Made by a program: the position numbers and the translations under genes | Origin: Halanaerobiales bacterium | Lineage (GTDB): Bacteria > Bacillota > Halanaerobiia > Halanaerobiales > DTU029 | Assembly (NCBI GenBank): GCA_029981855.1 | Contig: JARRCS010000005.1 | Coordinates: forward strand, 54,740-118,739 | Reading direction: 5' to 3' | DNA: 64,000 nucleotides | Shown here: positions 45,546 through 55,174 of the stretch, in pieces | Layout of the letters: each line of letters opens with the position of its first letter | Numbering within the stretch: position 1 is the first letter of the stretch | The notes under the pieces: generated by a model | What the model was told of the DNA's origin: nothing | Seen by the model: the letters and a program-made list of their open reading frames with translations, nothing else | Database searches by the model: none

Positions 45546-46706
45546 ATGTTTATAACCATTAAAGTTAATAAAAAGATATGTGGCCTGATATTATTATTAA
45601 TAGTGACAGGTCTAATCTGTCTCAGTCTGAAGACAGTTTCCATCCCGTCAAACACCGGTGATATGGAGTTTACGGTAGTAGTAGATCCTGGACATGGCAG
45701 TATAGATACCGGAACAAGCCATGGTAACATCTATGAGAAAGATATAAATCTGCAGATTGGGCGGTACCTCAACCAGGAATTAAAAAAGGTAAATATCATC
45801 CCTATTATGACCAGAACAAAGGATAAATTATATATGGACAGCAGAAGAAAGGATATCAGGCACAGACCGGAGGTAGCTAAAGAAAAAAAGGCTGACCTCT
45901 TTATCAGTATCCATGCCAATAACTTCCCTTCCAGTCAGCCATCCGGGAGTCAGATCTTCTATAAACCGGGTTCTGAATTAAGTAAGATCCTGGCTGAAAA
46001 GATTAGGACAGAAATGATCAAACTAAGAAAGGAAAATAATCGTTGTATAAAAAGCGGTGATTTTTATGTATTAAATCAAGCCCCCTGCCCGGCGGTTCTG
46101 ATCGAGGTTGGCTTTTTATCAAATCCAGTTGACCGTCAAAAACTGATCAATCCGAAGTATCAGCAGGCACTGGCTGTTTCCATCAAAAGAGGGATTGTCA
46201 ATTATTTCCAATCGAGATTCGGTAAGGACGATATTCCCGATATTCCAACCACCAGAACCCTGGTAGTGCAGAATGAGAAAAATTATGTCTATTATTTAAC
46301 CGTTAGTAATAAACAGGATATCTCTTTAATCAATAATAATCTCTCCCGTCCGGCTAACAATCTCCTAACAGAAAAATATGGATCTCTGCAGTATAATGAA
46401 ATTCTGGCTATCTCTGCCCTAGAGCAGCTATTAAACCCATCAGAGGGCTTAATCTCACCCCTTCCAGAGGGAACCAAAATTAAATCAGTCAGGATTGAAG
46501 AAAAGAAGGCGGTTGTAGATTTCTCCAGTGAGATCAGGGATAACTTCAGAGGAGGAGCCGGATTGGAAGTATACGCAATCCAGTCAATAAGCAAAACCCT
46601 CTTTTCCATCCCCGGCATCGAAGAGCTAGAGATCCTGATAGACGGAAAAAGGGGTGAAAGTATTGGCGGCCACATCATCCTAAACCAGATCTTGAAAAAG
46701 AAATAA
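45546..46706 (+). CDS. N-acetylmuramoyl-L-alanine amidase (CwlD type) fused to a GerM domain
   Basis: A 386-residue exported protein with an N-terminal hydrophobic anchor (about 10-30). The Amidase_3 domain spans about 43-222, with zinc ligands His50 (VVDPGHG), Glu64 (YEKDINL) and His123 (SIHANN), and the catalytic Glu187 (IEVGFLSN). After a linker, residues about 238-375 form a GerMN domain (ALEQLLNP, EKKAVVDFS, LEILIDGKRG). CwlD makes muramic lactam in the spore cortex and GerM is needed for germination, so the fusion points to cortex maturation. ATG 45546 follows GGAGG by 8 bases. Confidence 0.9.
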   Translation: MFITIKVNKKICGLILLLIVTGLICLSLKTVSIPSNTGDMEFTVVVDPGHGSIDTGTSHGNIYEKDINLQIGRYLNQELKKVNIIPIMTRTKDKLYMDSRRKDIRHRPEVAKEKKADLFISIHANNFPSSQPSGSQIFYKPGSELSKILAEKIRTEMIKLRKENNRCIKSGDFYVLNQAPCPAVLIEVGFLSNPVDRQKLINPKYQQALAVSIKRGIVNYFQSRFGKDDIPDIPTTRTLVVQNEKNYVYYLTVSNKQDISLINNNLSRPANNLLTEKYGSLQYNEILAISALEQLLNPSEGLISPLPEGTKIKSVRIEEKKAVVDFSSEIRDNFRGGAGLEVYAIQSISKTLFSIPGIEELEILIDGKRGESIGGHIILNQILKKK

Positions 46707-46744
46707 TAGAATTTCCCCAGCAAAAACATTAATTAGTTAACCAT

Positions 46745-46790
46745 ATTACAATTAGATGATTTGAGAAACGTTTGGAAATTTTTTGTAGTT
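46745..46790. repeat. Interspersed repeat, copy 7 (degenerate left end)
   Basis: TTACAATTAGATG then GTTTGGAAATTTTTTGTAG follow the left end of the family with changes. It directly abuts the SleB stop codon at 46791. Confidence 0.5.
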
Positions 46791-47708
46791 TCACTTTGTG
46801 AAAACATGGTCCCCTATTGTCACCATCAATCTCCGCTTCTTAAACCACCATTGATTTTTAGCCGTCTTGGGATTGTAATAATACATTGAGCCCATGGTAG
46901 GATCAGTGCCTTTCAGCGCCTCCCGGGCCGCTCTATAGGCAGTCCGGTTGGGAGTCAGCTGGAACTGACCGTCAGCAACTGCCGAAAACTGTCCCTTCTG
47001 ATGGATAACCTCGTAAAAGGTATCGGGAAAATAGGGACTTAATACCCTGTTAATAATTACTGCACCAACCGCCACCTGGCCTATAAAGGGTTCACCTCTG
47101 GCCTCTCCGTGAATCACCCTGGCTAGAAGTTCGATATCCTTCGGCTTTACGGTTTTGGCCAGTACCTGTCTTGGAGTCAGGTTATTGATGGGAAGTTTTA
47201 TGGTATCGCCAACCCTGATGATACTATCCTGCAGATTATTAAGGGCCATAATCACCCCGATTGAGGTATTAAAGCTTCTGGCCAGATCATAGAGGGTATC
47301 GCCGACACCGACATGATATTTAATAATCTTATCCCTGGGAATATTTACCTCAGGAAGGGCCTGTCCGGGATTAATCCTAACCGAATAATTACTGCCGACA
47401 TTTAGGTTAAGGTTTTTTCCAAAATCCTCTTCAGACTCAAAGAGAGTTAAGTCCCAGTTAGGGCCCTTATCAGCGACCACCTCAGGTATAACCAGTTCCT
47501 GTCCCAGCTTAATCAAACTATTTTTTGAAAGATTATTGGCCTCCCTAAGGGCCTGAGTAGAAACCCCATAAGCCTGGGCAATCTCGCTTAGAGTATCACC
47601 CTCCTGCACCACATAGATTAAGGTAAACTTCGGGCCGGCATAACTGATAGCAGTAACTAGAAAAAGTAATATTATTAATAGTAATGTAGAAAATTTACAT
47701 TTTCTCAT
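46791..47708 (-). CDS. sleB: SleB-family cell wall hydrolase with two LysM domains
   Basis: A 305-residue exported hydrolase. Signal peptide 1-24, LysM 1 at about 30-75 (YVVQEGDTLSEIAQAYGVS), LysM 2 at about 130-175 (YHVGVGDTLYDLARSFNTS), and a C-terminal Hydrolase_2 domain with ARVIHGEARGEPFIGQVAV (catalytic Glu) and GQFSAV. This is the spore cortex-lytic transglycosylase type. The start overlaps the helicase stop by ATGA, an odd pairing with a DNA repair-type gene. Confidence 0.9.
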   Translation of the reverse strand: MRKCKFSTLLLIILLFLVTAISYAGPKFTLIYVVQEGDTLSEIAQAYGVSTQALREANNLSKNSLIKLGQELVIPEVVADKGPNWDLTLFESEEDFGKNLNLNVGSNYSVRINPGQALPEVNIPRDKIIKYHVGVGDTLYDLARSFNTSIGVIMALNNLQDSIIRVGDTIKLPINNLTPRQVLAKTVKPKDIELLARVIHGEARGEPFIGQVAVGAVIINRVLSPYFPDTFYEVIHQKGQFSAVADGQFQLTPNRTAYRAAREALKGTDPTMGSMYYYNPKTAKNQWWFKKRRLMVTIGDHVFTK

Positions 47709-50158
47709 CTAATCTTCCCCCTGCTAGAGACTGATTTTATATCTACCCGCTGAACCGGACAACCGGCAGGTAAGGAATTAAGAAATACCCTGCCATAGGA
47801 CTTAGTTAATAGGCGGTTATCGAAGGTAATAACAATTCCTTTATCCTGACGGGAGCGGATTAAGCGACCAAATCCCTGCTTAAATCTGATAACTGCCCTG
47901 GGTAAACTATAATCATAAAAGGGGTTTTTTCCTTCTTTTTTCAGCTGCTCCATCCGGGCTGCAGCAACCGGTTCACTGGGAACCGGAAAGGGTAATTTCA
48001 TAATAATCAGATACTGCAGATTATCACCCTTTATATCAACACCTTCCCAGAAACTTACCGTACCGAAGATAATCTGACGTTCATTTTTCTTAAAATTATC
48101 AATGATATAATTCCGCGGGTATTTCCCCTGGGGCAGGAGATTAATACCTTCTCTTCTTAAAACAGCCCCGGTTTTCTGCACACAGTAATTAAGCATACCG
48201 TAAGATGTAAAGAGAACCATCGTTCTTCCTCCAAAGGATACCAATATTTCCCTGAGGTCGTCGATAATTTCCTCCAGAAAATTAGAGGAATTAGCCGGGG
48301 GTATATTTTCAGGAATAATTAGTTCTGCCTGTTCCCGGTAGTTAAAGGGTGACTCAACCTGTAAGCACCGACTCTTTTCCAAGCCCAGTAACTCCTGAAA
48401 GAAGTTAAATCTCTTATTTACGGTTAATGTAGCAGAGGTCAGGATCAGATTATCCAGAAAACTCCAGAGAATGTCATTGAGAATCCCCGATATATCTAGA
48501 GGTGCATTTTCCTGACTGATTAAAGACCCCTTACCCTTCTCAAGCCAGAAAACATAATCCTCATCCCCTGTTTCCAGATTAAAGGCCAGATTGCTGATAA
48601 TCTGCTGGCATCTCAGGAGTGAGGATTCCAGCTCAAGCAACATTTCTTCAAACTCCGCCACGATACTGTCCGGGAGATTGAGCAATTCTTCATAGAGATC
48701 GTTAAGATAGACTCCCAGATTATTTAAATGGCCCAGTAGATCCTCACCCAGGTTCTGAACTTCGATCCAGTCCCCGGAATTTAATTTTTCCCGGGTTAAT
48801 CTAATTACATCCTCCCCTTGATCCTTAAACAAATCCTTCAGCTTCTTAAAGTAATCTCCACTTTTATCAGTAATCCGCTTTATCTGGGGGAAGAGCTTAT
48901 GATCAAAGATACTGAGGATATCCTGCTTATTTTGCAGCTCAAACTCACCGAGCCTGTTACGCAAACGGGGTAACAAGGAAAATTGATTTTCAGCTAAACG
49001 CTCCAGATACTTATGCAGCAGGTGATAATAAAAGGAACGCCCCAGGTGACTTGTCGATGAGTCGACGAAGTTATGGGCCTCATCAATGATCAGATTTTTA
49101 TATTTCGGCAAGACGGCGGCATCCTTTTCCTTTGACTCGGCCTTAATCAGGGCATCGGAAATCAGGAGATGATGATTAACGATTAAAAGATCTGCACTGT
49201 AAACCTCTTTTCTGGCCAGCATAAAAAAACAGGAGTCAAAATAGGGACAGTTTGTCCTTAAACAGAGATCACTTTCAGAAGCCAGCTCATCCCAGAGATC
49301 GGTTTTAATAACAAAGCTTAAATCGGAATAGGTGCCTGTTTCTGTCTGCTCAAGCCAGTTTAAAACCTTAACAAATTCCATCTCCTTTTCCGGCTCATCT
49401 ATGAAGGCTTCCTGAGCCCTCTTCTCCAGGTTTTTAAGTTTCCGCTTACAGATATAATTTCTTCTTCCCTTAACAAGTACGGCCTTATAGGAAAAGGGCA
49501 GGACCTTTTTTAGAAAGACCAGGTCCTTTTCGATAAGCTGTTCCTGCAGGTTGATGGTATTGGTAGAAACCACCACCACCTGATTGTTTAATTTTGACCA
49601 GTATAAAGCAGGAATTAAATAGGCAAAGGATTTGCCGGTACCCGTGCCCGCCTCGATAAAATTAAACTGGTGCTGGTTAAAGGAATTAATCACCTCTCGA
49701 ACCACAGCTACCTGCTGCTCCCGGTATTCGAAACCCTGCAGGTGTTGGGCCAGTTTCCCCTCTTTTTGAAATAAGGTGATAATCTCCTCCGGAGTAAGCA
49801 GGATCTCCTCCTCGGGCATCTTGGGCTCAACAACTACATAAACCCGGTCTACCCGGTTATTAATTATCGCAAAGCCAACTCCGTTATTCCCGGTCCGGGA
49901 TGCCAGGCGAATATCTGCAGCTGAAGGCCTTAAATCACCTGAAGGGTGGTTATGGATGATAACATTACCCGGCTTTAAGTCAGTAATAATTGCGGGTACC
50001 ATACTGGAATTCCCCCGGGCCAGGAGATTATAATCAACTACCTTACAACTGTGAATATCGAGCTTTCCGATAAGGTATATCTCCTGGTTAGAACTCCCTC
50101 TGATATCTTCCCTGATATTATTTAATACCTCTTCTGTAAATAACTCTTCAATATCCAC
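47705..50158 (-). CDS. DinG-family helicase with an N-terminal RadC/JAB-type domain
   Basis: An 817-residue fusion. Residues about 20-115 form a JAB/MPN domain of the RadC type with the JAMM set Glu26, His69, His71, Ser79 and Asp82 (HNHPSGDLRPSAAD). From about 140 a DinG/XPD superfamily 2 helicase follows: Walker A EAGTGTGKS (169-177), an Fe-S cluster region with cysteines in YICKRK and CLRTNCPYFDSC, DEAH as IIDEAHNF, and C-terminal motif VI QGFGRLIRS. DinG normally carries an exonuclease or no domain at the N terminus, so the JAB domain is unusual. GTG start, 5 bases after GGAGG. Confidence 0.9.
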   Translation of the reverse strand: MDIEELFTEEVLNNIREDIRGSSNQEIYLIGKLDIHSCKVVDYNLLARGNSSMVPAIITDLKPGNVIIHNHPSGDLRPSAADIRLASRTGNNGVGFAIINNRVDRVYVVVEPKMPEEEILLTPEEIITLFQKEGKLAQHLQGFEYREQQVAVVREVINSFNQHQFNFIEAGTGTGKSFAYLIPALYWSKLNNQVVVVSTNTINLQEQLIEKDLVFLKKVLPFSYKAVLVKGRRNYICKRKLKNLEKRAQEAFIDEPEKEMEFVKVLNWLEQTETGTYSDLSFVIKTDLWDELASESDLCLRTNCPYFDSCFFMLARKEVYSADLLIVNHHLLISDALIKAESKEKDAAVLPKYKNLIIDEAHNFVDSSTSHLGRSFYYHLLHKYLERLAENQFSLLPRLRNRLGEFELQNKQDILSIFDHKLFPQIKRITDKSGDYFKKLKDLFKDQGEDVIRLTREKLNSGDWIEVQNLGEDLLGHLNNLGVYLNDLYEELLNLPDSIVAEFEEMLLELESSLLRCQQIISNLAFNLETGDEDYVFWLEKGKGSLISQENAPLDISGILNDILWSFLDNLILTSATLTVNKRFNFFQELLGLEKSRCLQVESPFNYREQAELIIPENIPPANSSNFLEEIIDDLREILVSFGGRTMVLFTSYGMLNYCVQKTGAVLRREGINLLPQGKYPRNYIIDNFKKNERQIIFGTVSFWEGVDIKGDNLQYLIIMKLPFPVPSEPVAAARMEQLKKEGKNPFYDYSLPRAVIRFKQGFGRLIRSRQDKGIVITFDNRLLTKSYGRVFLNSLPAGCPVQRVDIKSVSSRGKIR

Positions 50159-50167
50159 AGTTACCTC

Positions 50168-51004
50168 CTACCCATCACGTAATGATAAGATTATTTCTAC
50201 ATCCCTGTCCTTATCCTGGAAAGGGGGTGTTTCCAGTATAAAGGGAAGCTCCCTCAAGTCAGGATGATTAATAATCTCTTTAAACCCCTCTAAGGCGATA
50301 TAACCTTCACCAAGATGGGCATGCTCGTCCTTATTTGAGTCCAGAGGGTATTTGGAGTCGTTAATATGTATAACCTTAAGATAATCAAGCCCCAGATCTC
50401 TATCAAGCTCGGAAAGCATCTTATTAATACCGTCCCGATTACTCAGATCATACCCTGCTGTAAAAGCATGACAGGTATCCAGACAGATGCCCAGTCTATT
50501 CTTTTCTTTCACTTTTTTTATTATATCATGTAATTGATTAAATTTCGACCCTATACTTGTCCCCGCTCCGGAAACATTTTCCAAAAGGAGCAAGGTATTA
50601 TTATCAACCCGGCTTAAGATACTGTTTATAGCCTCAGCAATCCTTTCAATGCCGGTCTCCAGACCGGAACCGGTATGACTCCCGGGATGAAAAACCAAAA
50701 AATCTGCCCCGAGCTCCCCTGACCTGAAATAATCATCCTCCAGGCTGATAATAGATTTATCCCGGTGTTCCCTTTTGGGCGAAGCTAGATTAACCAGATA
50801 GGTAGCATGTACTACCAGAGGTCCCATTTCAAGTTCCTGCATTTCCTTTTTAAACCTGGTTGCTTCTTTAGGATTAAGCTTGCGCCCCTTCCAGCCCCGC
50901 GGGTTTTTAGCAAATATTTGTAAGGCATTACAACCCAGCTTCTTTGCCCGGGCCGGGGCCTGATCAATTCCTCCGGCTATAGAAACATGTTTCCCTAATC
51001 TCAT
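50168..51004 (-). CDS. nfo: Endonuclease IV (AP endonuclease)
   Basis: Zinc-dependent 5' AP endonuclease of base excision repair. 278 residues, the usual length. Motifs: LRLGKHVSIAGG-type start, VVHATYLVNLASP, LLENVSGAGTSIGS, GICLDTCHAFTAGYDLS and KVIHINDSKYPLDSNKDEHAHLGEG, which together bind three zinc ions. Located 9 bases upstream of the JAB-DinG gene on the same strand, suggesting a DNA-repair pairing. Confidence 0.95.
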   Translation of the reverse strand: MRLGKHVSIAGGIDQAPARAKKLGCNALQIFAKNPRGWKGRKLNPKEATRFKKEMQELEMGPLVVHATYLVNLASPKREHRDKSIISLEDDYFRSGELGADFLVFHPGSHTGSGLETGIERIAEAINSILSRVDNNTLLLLENVSGAGTSIGSKFNQLHDIIKKVKEKNRLGICLDTCHAFTAGYDLSNRDGINKMLSELDRDLGLDYLKVIHINDSKYPLDSNKDEHAHLGEGYIALEGFKEIINHPDLRELPFILETPPFQDKDRDVEIILSLRDG

Positions 51005-51099
51005 ATAAGCCCCCTATTCTGATATCATGATTTTACTCTAAAACCGATGATTTCTATCTGCTGATTTAAGTTAATACCAACTATTCGGCAATAACGAAT

Positions 51100-51234
51100 C
51101 AAAAATTTCCTGCGACGGCCTTGATGGTCTGGTCAGCAACCTTAATGTAATTTAATGGGGGTGCCCCGTGGTAAAACCATCATTGCGTAAGTAAAAAGAA
51201 GGTTTCTGTAATCGGAAACATCTATTTGTAGTTT
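51100..51234. repeat. Interspersed inverted-repeat element, copy 8 (long type, left end missing)
   Basis: Shares TTTCCTGCGACG, GCGTAAGTAAAAAGAAGG and the right end AACATCTATTTGTAGT with copy 4; the left terminal repeat is absent. Within the 51005-51386 spacer; nothing else apart from the pnp terminator was seen there. Confidence 0.8.
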
Positions 51235-51348
51235 TCAAAGAGGAATTTACTATGGTATTTTAGATAATCTGTAAATATAATTTAAGAGTTAGTTTCATAA
51301 CTGGAACGAAAAACTTTTTGTAGTTGGCTAATATTTCCATGATATGAG

Positions 51349-51384
51349 AAAAAACATAAACTAGATATCTAGTTTATGTTTTTT
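51349..51384. terminator. pnp terminator, perfect palindrome
   Basis: A 36-base perfect palindrome centred at 51366/51367, with AAAAAACATAAACTAGAT as one arm and TTTTTT at the end on both strands. Two bases after the pnp stop. Confidence 0.9.
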
Positions 51385-51386
51385 CT

Positions 51387-53492
51387 TTAACCTTCTATTT
51401 CTTTTAAGGCCTCTTTTCTGGAGAGATTTATTCTCCCCTGGTTATCGATTTTTGTTACCTTAACCGGTATAAGATCTCCTACCTGGACCTCGTCCTCAAC
51501 CTTATTGACATGATAATCGGCCAGCTGGGAGATATGGACAAGACCCTCCTGTCCTGGTAGAAATTCAACAAAGGCCCCAAAGCTCATAATCTTTTTAACC
51601 GTACCTTCATAGATCTCACCTACAACCACATCCCGGGTCAGCTCATGAATCATCTTTCTGGCCTTCTCTCCATTTTCCTGATCATCGGCCATAATAAAGA
51701 CGCTACCATCATCCTCAATATCTATCTTAACCCCGGTCTCCTCGATAATTTTATTAATCATCTTGCCACCAGGACCGATAACATAACGGATCTTATCGGG
51801 ATCTATCTTCATGGTAATCATCAGTGGAGCATATGGTGAAAGCTCTGGCCGTGGTTTATCTATAACTTCCAGCATCTTATCTAGAATAAAGAGCCTTCCC
51901 TTACGTGCTTGTTCCAGAGCCCTCTTCAGGATATCCTTGGAGATACCATGGATTTTAATATCCATCTGCAGGGCGGTGATACCATTCTTGGTGCCGGCAA
52001 CCTTGAAGTCCATATCACCATTAAAATCCTCCAGACCCTGAATATCTGAAAGAATGGTGACCTTATCTTCTTCCTTCATTAATCCCATGGCAATACCTGC
52101 TACCGGTTCTTTAATCGGCACTCCTGCATCCATTAAGGCCAGGGTGCTGCTGCAGATACTGGCCTGAGAGGTAGACCCATTTGACTCCAACACTTCAGAA
52201 ACAACCCTGATGGTATAGGGAAAGTCTTCCTGAGCGGGTATCATCGGGGCCAGAGCCCTCTCGCCTAGAGCCCCGTGACCGATCTCCCTTCTTCCGGGCG
52301 CTCTTAAGGGGCTGGTCTCACCCACACTATAGGGAGGGAAATTATAATGATGCATAAAGCGTTTTGTCTCCTCTTCACCTAGGCCAAAGAGAATCTGCTC
52401 ATCAGAAGTGGCTCCCAGAGTAACCACACTCATGGTCTGGGTCTGACCTCTGGTAAAGACCCCGGAGCCATGAACCCTCGGCAAGATACCTACCTCACAC
52501 CAGATGGGCCGGATCTCATCGGTTGCCCTGCCATCAGGCCTGATCCCTTCTTCGGTAATCATCTTTCGCAATAGTTCCTTGGTTATTTGATCTAATAGAT
52601 CGGAGACCAGTTTTAACTGTTCCTGGGATTCTTCACTCTCACTACCCAGTTTCTCGGCAAAATAATTTAGAGCCTCATCCTTAACCTCATCAACCCTGGT
52701 ATTCCTCTCCAATTTTTCAAAGGTCCTCAGGGCAGCATCCAGCTTATCAGATACATACTCCCTGACCTCCTTCTCCAGCTCGGGGTCAATCTCTTTAACC
52801 TCAAACTCTATTTTCTCCTTACCAACCTCTTCGGTAATCTCCTTTTGAAAGGCAACCAGTTTTTTTATTTCGGCATGAGCCAGTTCAATTGCATCCAGCA
52901 TAATATCCTCGGGCACCTCATCAGCCCCTGCTTCAACCATTAAAACTGCTTCCTCTGTCCCGGCAACAGTTAGATCCAGCTTGCTCTTATCCCTCTCTGC
53001 CTCGGTAGGGTTAATTACCAGTTCACCATCTACCAGACCTACCTTTACCCCGGCTATTGGGCCGGCAAAAGGTATGTCAGAAATCATTAAGGCTACTGAG
53101 GAAGCATTCATAGCCAGAATATCCGGTTCACAATTATTATCAACTGAAAGAACCGTTGCTATTATCTGGACATCGTGTCTAAATCCCTTGGGAAATAGAG
53201 GACGTAATGGCCGGTCGATTAACCGGGCTGCCAGGGTGGCTACATCCCTTGGCCTCCCCTCTCTTCGAGTTATACTCCCGGGGATCTTACCAATAGCATA
53301 GACCCTTTCTTCATAATTAACCATTAAAGGGAAAAAATCTATACCCTCTCTTGGTTCTGACATGGTTGCGGTTACCAGTACTACTGAATCTCCATATCTT
53401 GCCAGGACAGAACCATTAGCCTGTTTGGCATACTTGCCAGTCTCTATAATAAACTGGTTTCCTCTCAGTTCGTATTCCCATTTTTTGAACAT
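51387..53492 (-). CDS. pnp: Polyribonucleotide nucleotidyltransferase
   Basis: Phosphorolytic 3'-5' exoribonuclease. The 701-residue chain has two RNase PH-type domains (first with [20 protein letters not shown], second with the [10 protein letters not shown] and [18 protein letters not shown] active-site region), an alpha-helical linker, a KH domain ([18 protein letters not shown], about 560) and a C-terminal S1 domain ([20 protein letters not shown]). ATG 53492 follows GGAGG by 7 bases. It follows rpsO, as in most bacteria, with a hairpin and a palindromic repeat between. Confidence 0.97.
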   Translation of the reverse strand: MFKKWEYELRGNQFIIETGKYAKQANGSVLARYGDSVVLVTATMSEPREGIDFFPLMVNYEERVYAIGKIPGSITRREGRPRDVATLAARLIDRPLRPLFPKGFRHDVQIIATVLSVDNNCEPDILAMNASSVALMISDIPFAGPIAGVKVGLVDGELVINPTEAERDKSKLDLTVAGTEEAVLMVEAGADEVPEDIMLDAIELAHAEIKKLVAFQKEITEEVGKEKIEFEVKEIDPELEKEVREYVSDKLDAALRTFEKLERNTRVDEVKDEALNYFAEKLGSESEESQEQLKLVSDLLDQITKELLRKMITEEGIRPDGRATDEIRPIWCEVGILPRVHGSGVFTRGQTQTMSVVTLGATSDEQILFGLGEEETKRFMHHYNFPPYSVGETSPLRAPGRREIGHGALGERALAPMIPAQEDFPYTIRVVSEVLESNGSTSQASICSSTLALMDAGVPIKEPVAGIAMGLMKEEDKVTILSDIQGLEDFNGDMDFKVAGTKNGITALQMDIKIHGISKDILKRALEQARKGRLFILDKMLEVIDKPRPELSPYAPLMITMKIDPDKIRYVIGPGGKMINKIIEETGVKIDIEDDGSVFIMADDQENGEKARKMIHELTRDVVVGEIYEGTVKKIMSFGAFVEFLPGQEGLVHISQLADYHVNKVEDEVQVGDLIPVKVTKIDNQGRINLSRKEALKEIEG

Positions 53493-53608
53493 CCAAAAAC
53501 CTCCTTTACCTGGTCTACATCATTATTATATCCTAATTCAACAGATCTGATGAAATAAAACAAATTGGCTTCGCCATAATCATTTAACAAGGTAAATTTG
53601 TTGATGCC

Positions 53609-53647
53609 GTAAATTATCCACAGAATTCATCTGTGCATAATTTACTA
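53609..53647. repeat. Palindromic element shared with the asnS leader
   Basis: GTAAATTATCCACAGA and TCTGTGCATAATTTAC are inverted arms with one mismatch around ATTCA. 28 bases (53619-53646) are identical, inverted, to 2399-2426. Lies in the rpsO-pnp spacer. Confidence 0.65.
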
Positions 53648-53674
53648 AACATTAAAAATATGTAATATGAATGA

Positions 53675-53696
53675 AAGAGCGGTATTACCCGCTCTT
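53675..53696 (-). terminator. Hairpin after rpsO
   Basis: AAGAGCGG / CCGCTCTT with a 6-base loop on the minus strand, followed by TCATTC rather than a T-run. Probably a weak terminator or the processing/stabilising stem between rpsO and pnp. Confidence 0.45.
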
Positions 53697-53708
53697 AAAA
53701 GTGAAAGA

Positions 53709-53975
53709 TTAACCCCGAATACCTAAACGGCTGATTAAATCACGATACCGCTCGATATTCTTCTTCTGCAGATATGTTAAGAGTCTTTTTCTCTTACCAA
53801 CCATCTTCAATAAGCCTCTTCTGGAATGGAAATCTTTCTTATGTTCCTTCAAATGCTCGGTAAGCTGGTCAATACGAGCGGTCAAAAGGGCGATCTGTAC
53901 CTCAGGTGATCCTGTATCTCCTTCTTCCAATTGATATTCTTGAATTATTCTCTCTTTTTCTGCTTTAGTTAACAT
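53709..53975 (-). CDS. rpsO: 30S ribosomal protein S15
   Basis: An 88-residue S15 with the characteristic [38 protein letters not shown] and [14 protein letters not shown] segments, binding 16S rRNA helices. ATG 53975 is preceded by a strong AAGGAGG. The 93-base spacer upstream may hold the S15 autoregulatory leader; short stems (GCTAGGA / TCCTCCAGC) followed by TTTTT are visible there. Confidence 0.97.
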   Translation of the reverse strand: MLTKAEKERIIQEYQLEEGDTGSPEVQIALLTARIDQLTEHLKEHKKDFHSRRGLLKMVGKRKRLLTYLQKKNIERYRDLISRLGIRG

Positions 53976-54068
53976 TCTTTCACCTCCTTAAAACCTTTTT
54001 ACACCATAAGCCAAGAAAAACGCTGGAGGAACGTAAATCCTAGCATAAGGCAGATGACCAATCTATTA

Positions 54069-55004
54069 CTAATTGTAACACAAAAGGGAATCGGTGTAAA
54101 GAATATCTTTTTTAATCTGCTCTACCAGTTCCTCAGAACTGCTAAAAGTCATCTCTTCTCTGATAAAGTCCACCAGCTCAATTGAGATATTCTCACCGTA
54201 AAGATCCTGATTAGGAAAATCCAGAATATGAACCTCGATGCTGTAGTCCTTCCCGGCAAAGGTTGGTTTAACCCCAAAATTAGCAATTCCCCGGTATTTT
54301 TTACCTTGAAAATAAACATAACAGGCATATACTCCCCGTGGAGGTAGGGCATAATCTGTTGCCAGTTTCAAATTGGCCGTTGGTATACCCAGGGCCTGAC
54401 CCCTGCCAGCTCCGTGGACTACCTTACCATCAAGCCGGTAATACCGGCCGAAAAATTCAGGGACGGAGCTGATTTCTCCCCGCTGAATCATCTCTCTGAT
54501 TGTGGTACTGGAAACCCTCTGCTCTCCTATTTTTACAGTTTCCATACCGGTAACTGTAAAACTGAATTCCCTCCCGAGCTTCTTTAACGAATGAATATCA
54601 CCCTTACCCCTGCGCCCGAATCTGAAGTCCTCTCCAATTACAATATGGGCAATCTTTAGCCTGTCAACCAGAAAATCCTTAACAAAGGTTCGGTAATCGA
54701 GCTGGGAAAATTCCCTGGTAAAAATCTGTTCAAAATAGTAATCAATCCCCAGATTGGTTAATATCTCAATCTTCTGCCTCGGGGAGATTAAACTGGGCGG
54801 GACAAGAGCAGGTTTGAGTACTTCCAGGGGATGAGGTGCAAAGGTATAGACACCACTGGGTAGATTCATCTTCCCGGCTTTTTCTATGGTCTCTTTAATA
54901 ACTGCCTGATGACCCAGGTGAAGGCCATCAAAGGAACCAAGAGCTATTACCAAACCGGGCTCAATCTTAATCCCGTCAAAAGTTGAACTTTTAATTACCT
55001 CCAT
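54069..55004 (-). CDS. ribF: Bifunctional riboflavin kinase / FAD synthetase
   Basis: Makes FMN and FAD from riboflavin. 311 residues. N-terminal adenylyltransferase with IALGSFDGLHLGHQAVI and the C-terminal SSTTIRE region; C-terminal riboflavin kinase with GRGQALGIPTANL and PRGVYACYVYF. Located between truB and rpsO as in many Firmicutes. The spacer to truB contains a complete interspersed repeat. No FMN riboswitch seen. Confidence 0.96.
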   Translation of the reverse strand: MEVIKSSTFDGIKIEPGLVIALGSFDGLHLGHQAVIKETIEKAGKMNLPSGVYTFAPHPLEVLKPALVPPSLISPRQKIEILTNLGIDYYFEQIFTREFSQLDYRTFVKDFLVDRLKIAHIVIGEDFRFGRRGKGDIHSLKKLGREFSFTVTGMETVKIGEQRVSSTTIREMIQRGEISSVPEFFGRYYRLDGKVVHGAGRGQALGIPTANLKLATDYALPPRGVYACYVYFQGKKYRGIANFGVKPTFAGKDYSIEVHILDFPNQDLYGENISIELVDFIREEMTFSSSEELVEQIKKDILYTDSLLCYN

Positions 55005-55037
55005 CTATATCACCCTATTGTATAGATTATCTACCTT

Positions 55038-55150
55038 AAAACAACGGCAAATAGATGTTGGAAAGATGTTTATAAATTTTTGTAAATGAGCCTTTGTAAA
55101 TCGGAGCTAAAAAACAGGCCGAAGTATCGAAAACATCTATTTGTAGTTTT
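55038..55150. repeat. Interspersed inverted-repeat element, copy 9 (short type)
   Basis: Left ACGGCAAATAGATGTTGGAA and right AACATCTATTTGTAGT, with interior GTAAATGAGCCTTTGTAAAT and CTAAAAAACAGGCCGAA. About 113 bases, fills the truB-ribF spacer. Confidence 0.9.
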
Positions 55151-55174
55151 CAAAAAGCAATTTCCTAAGGTATT

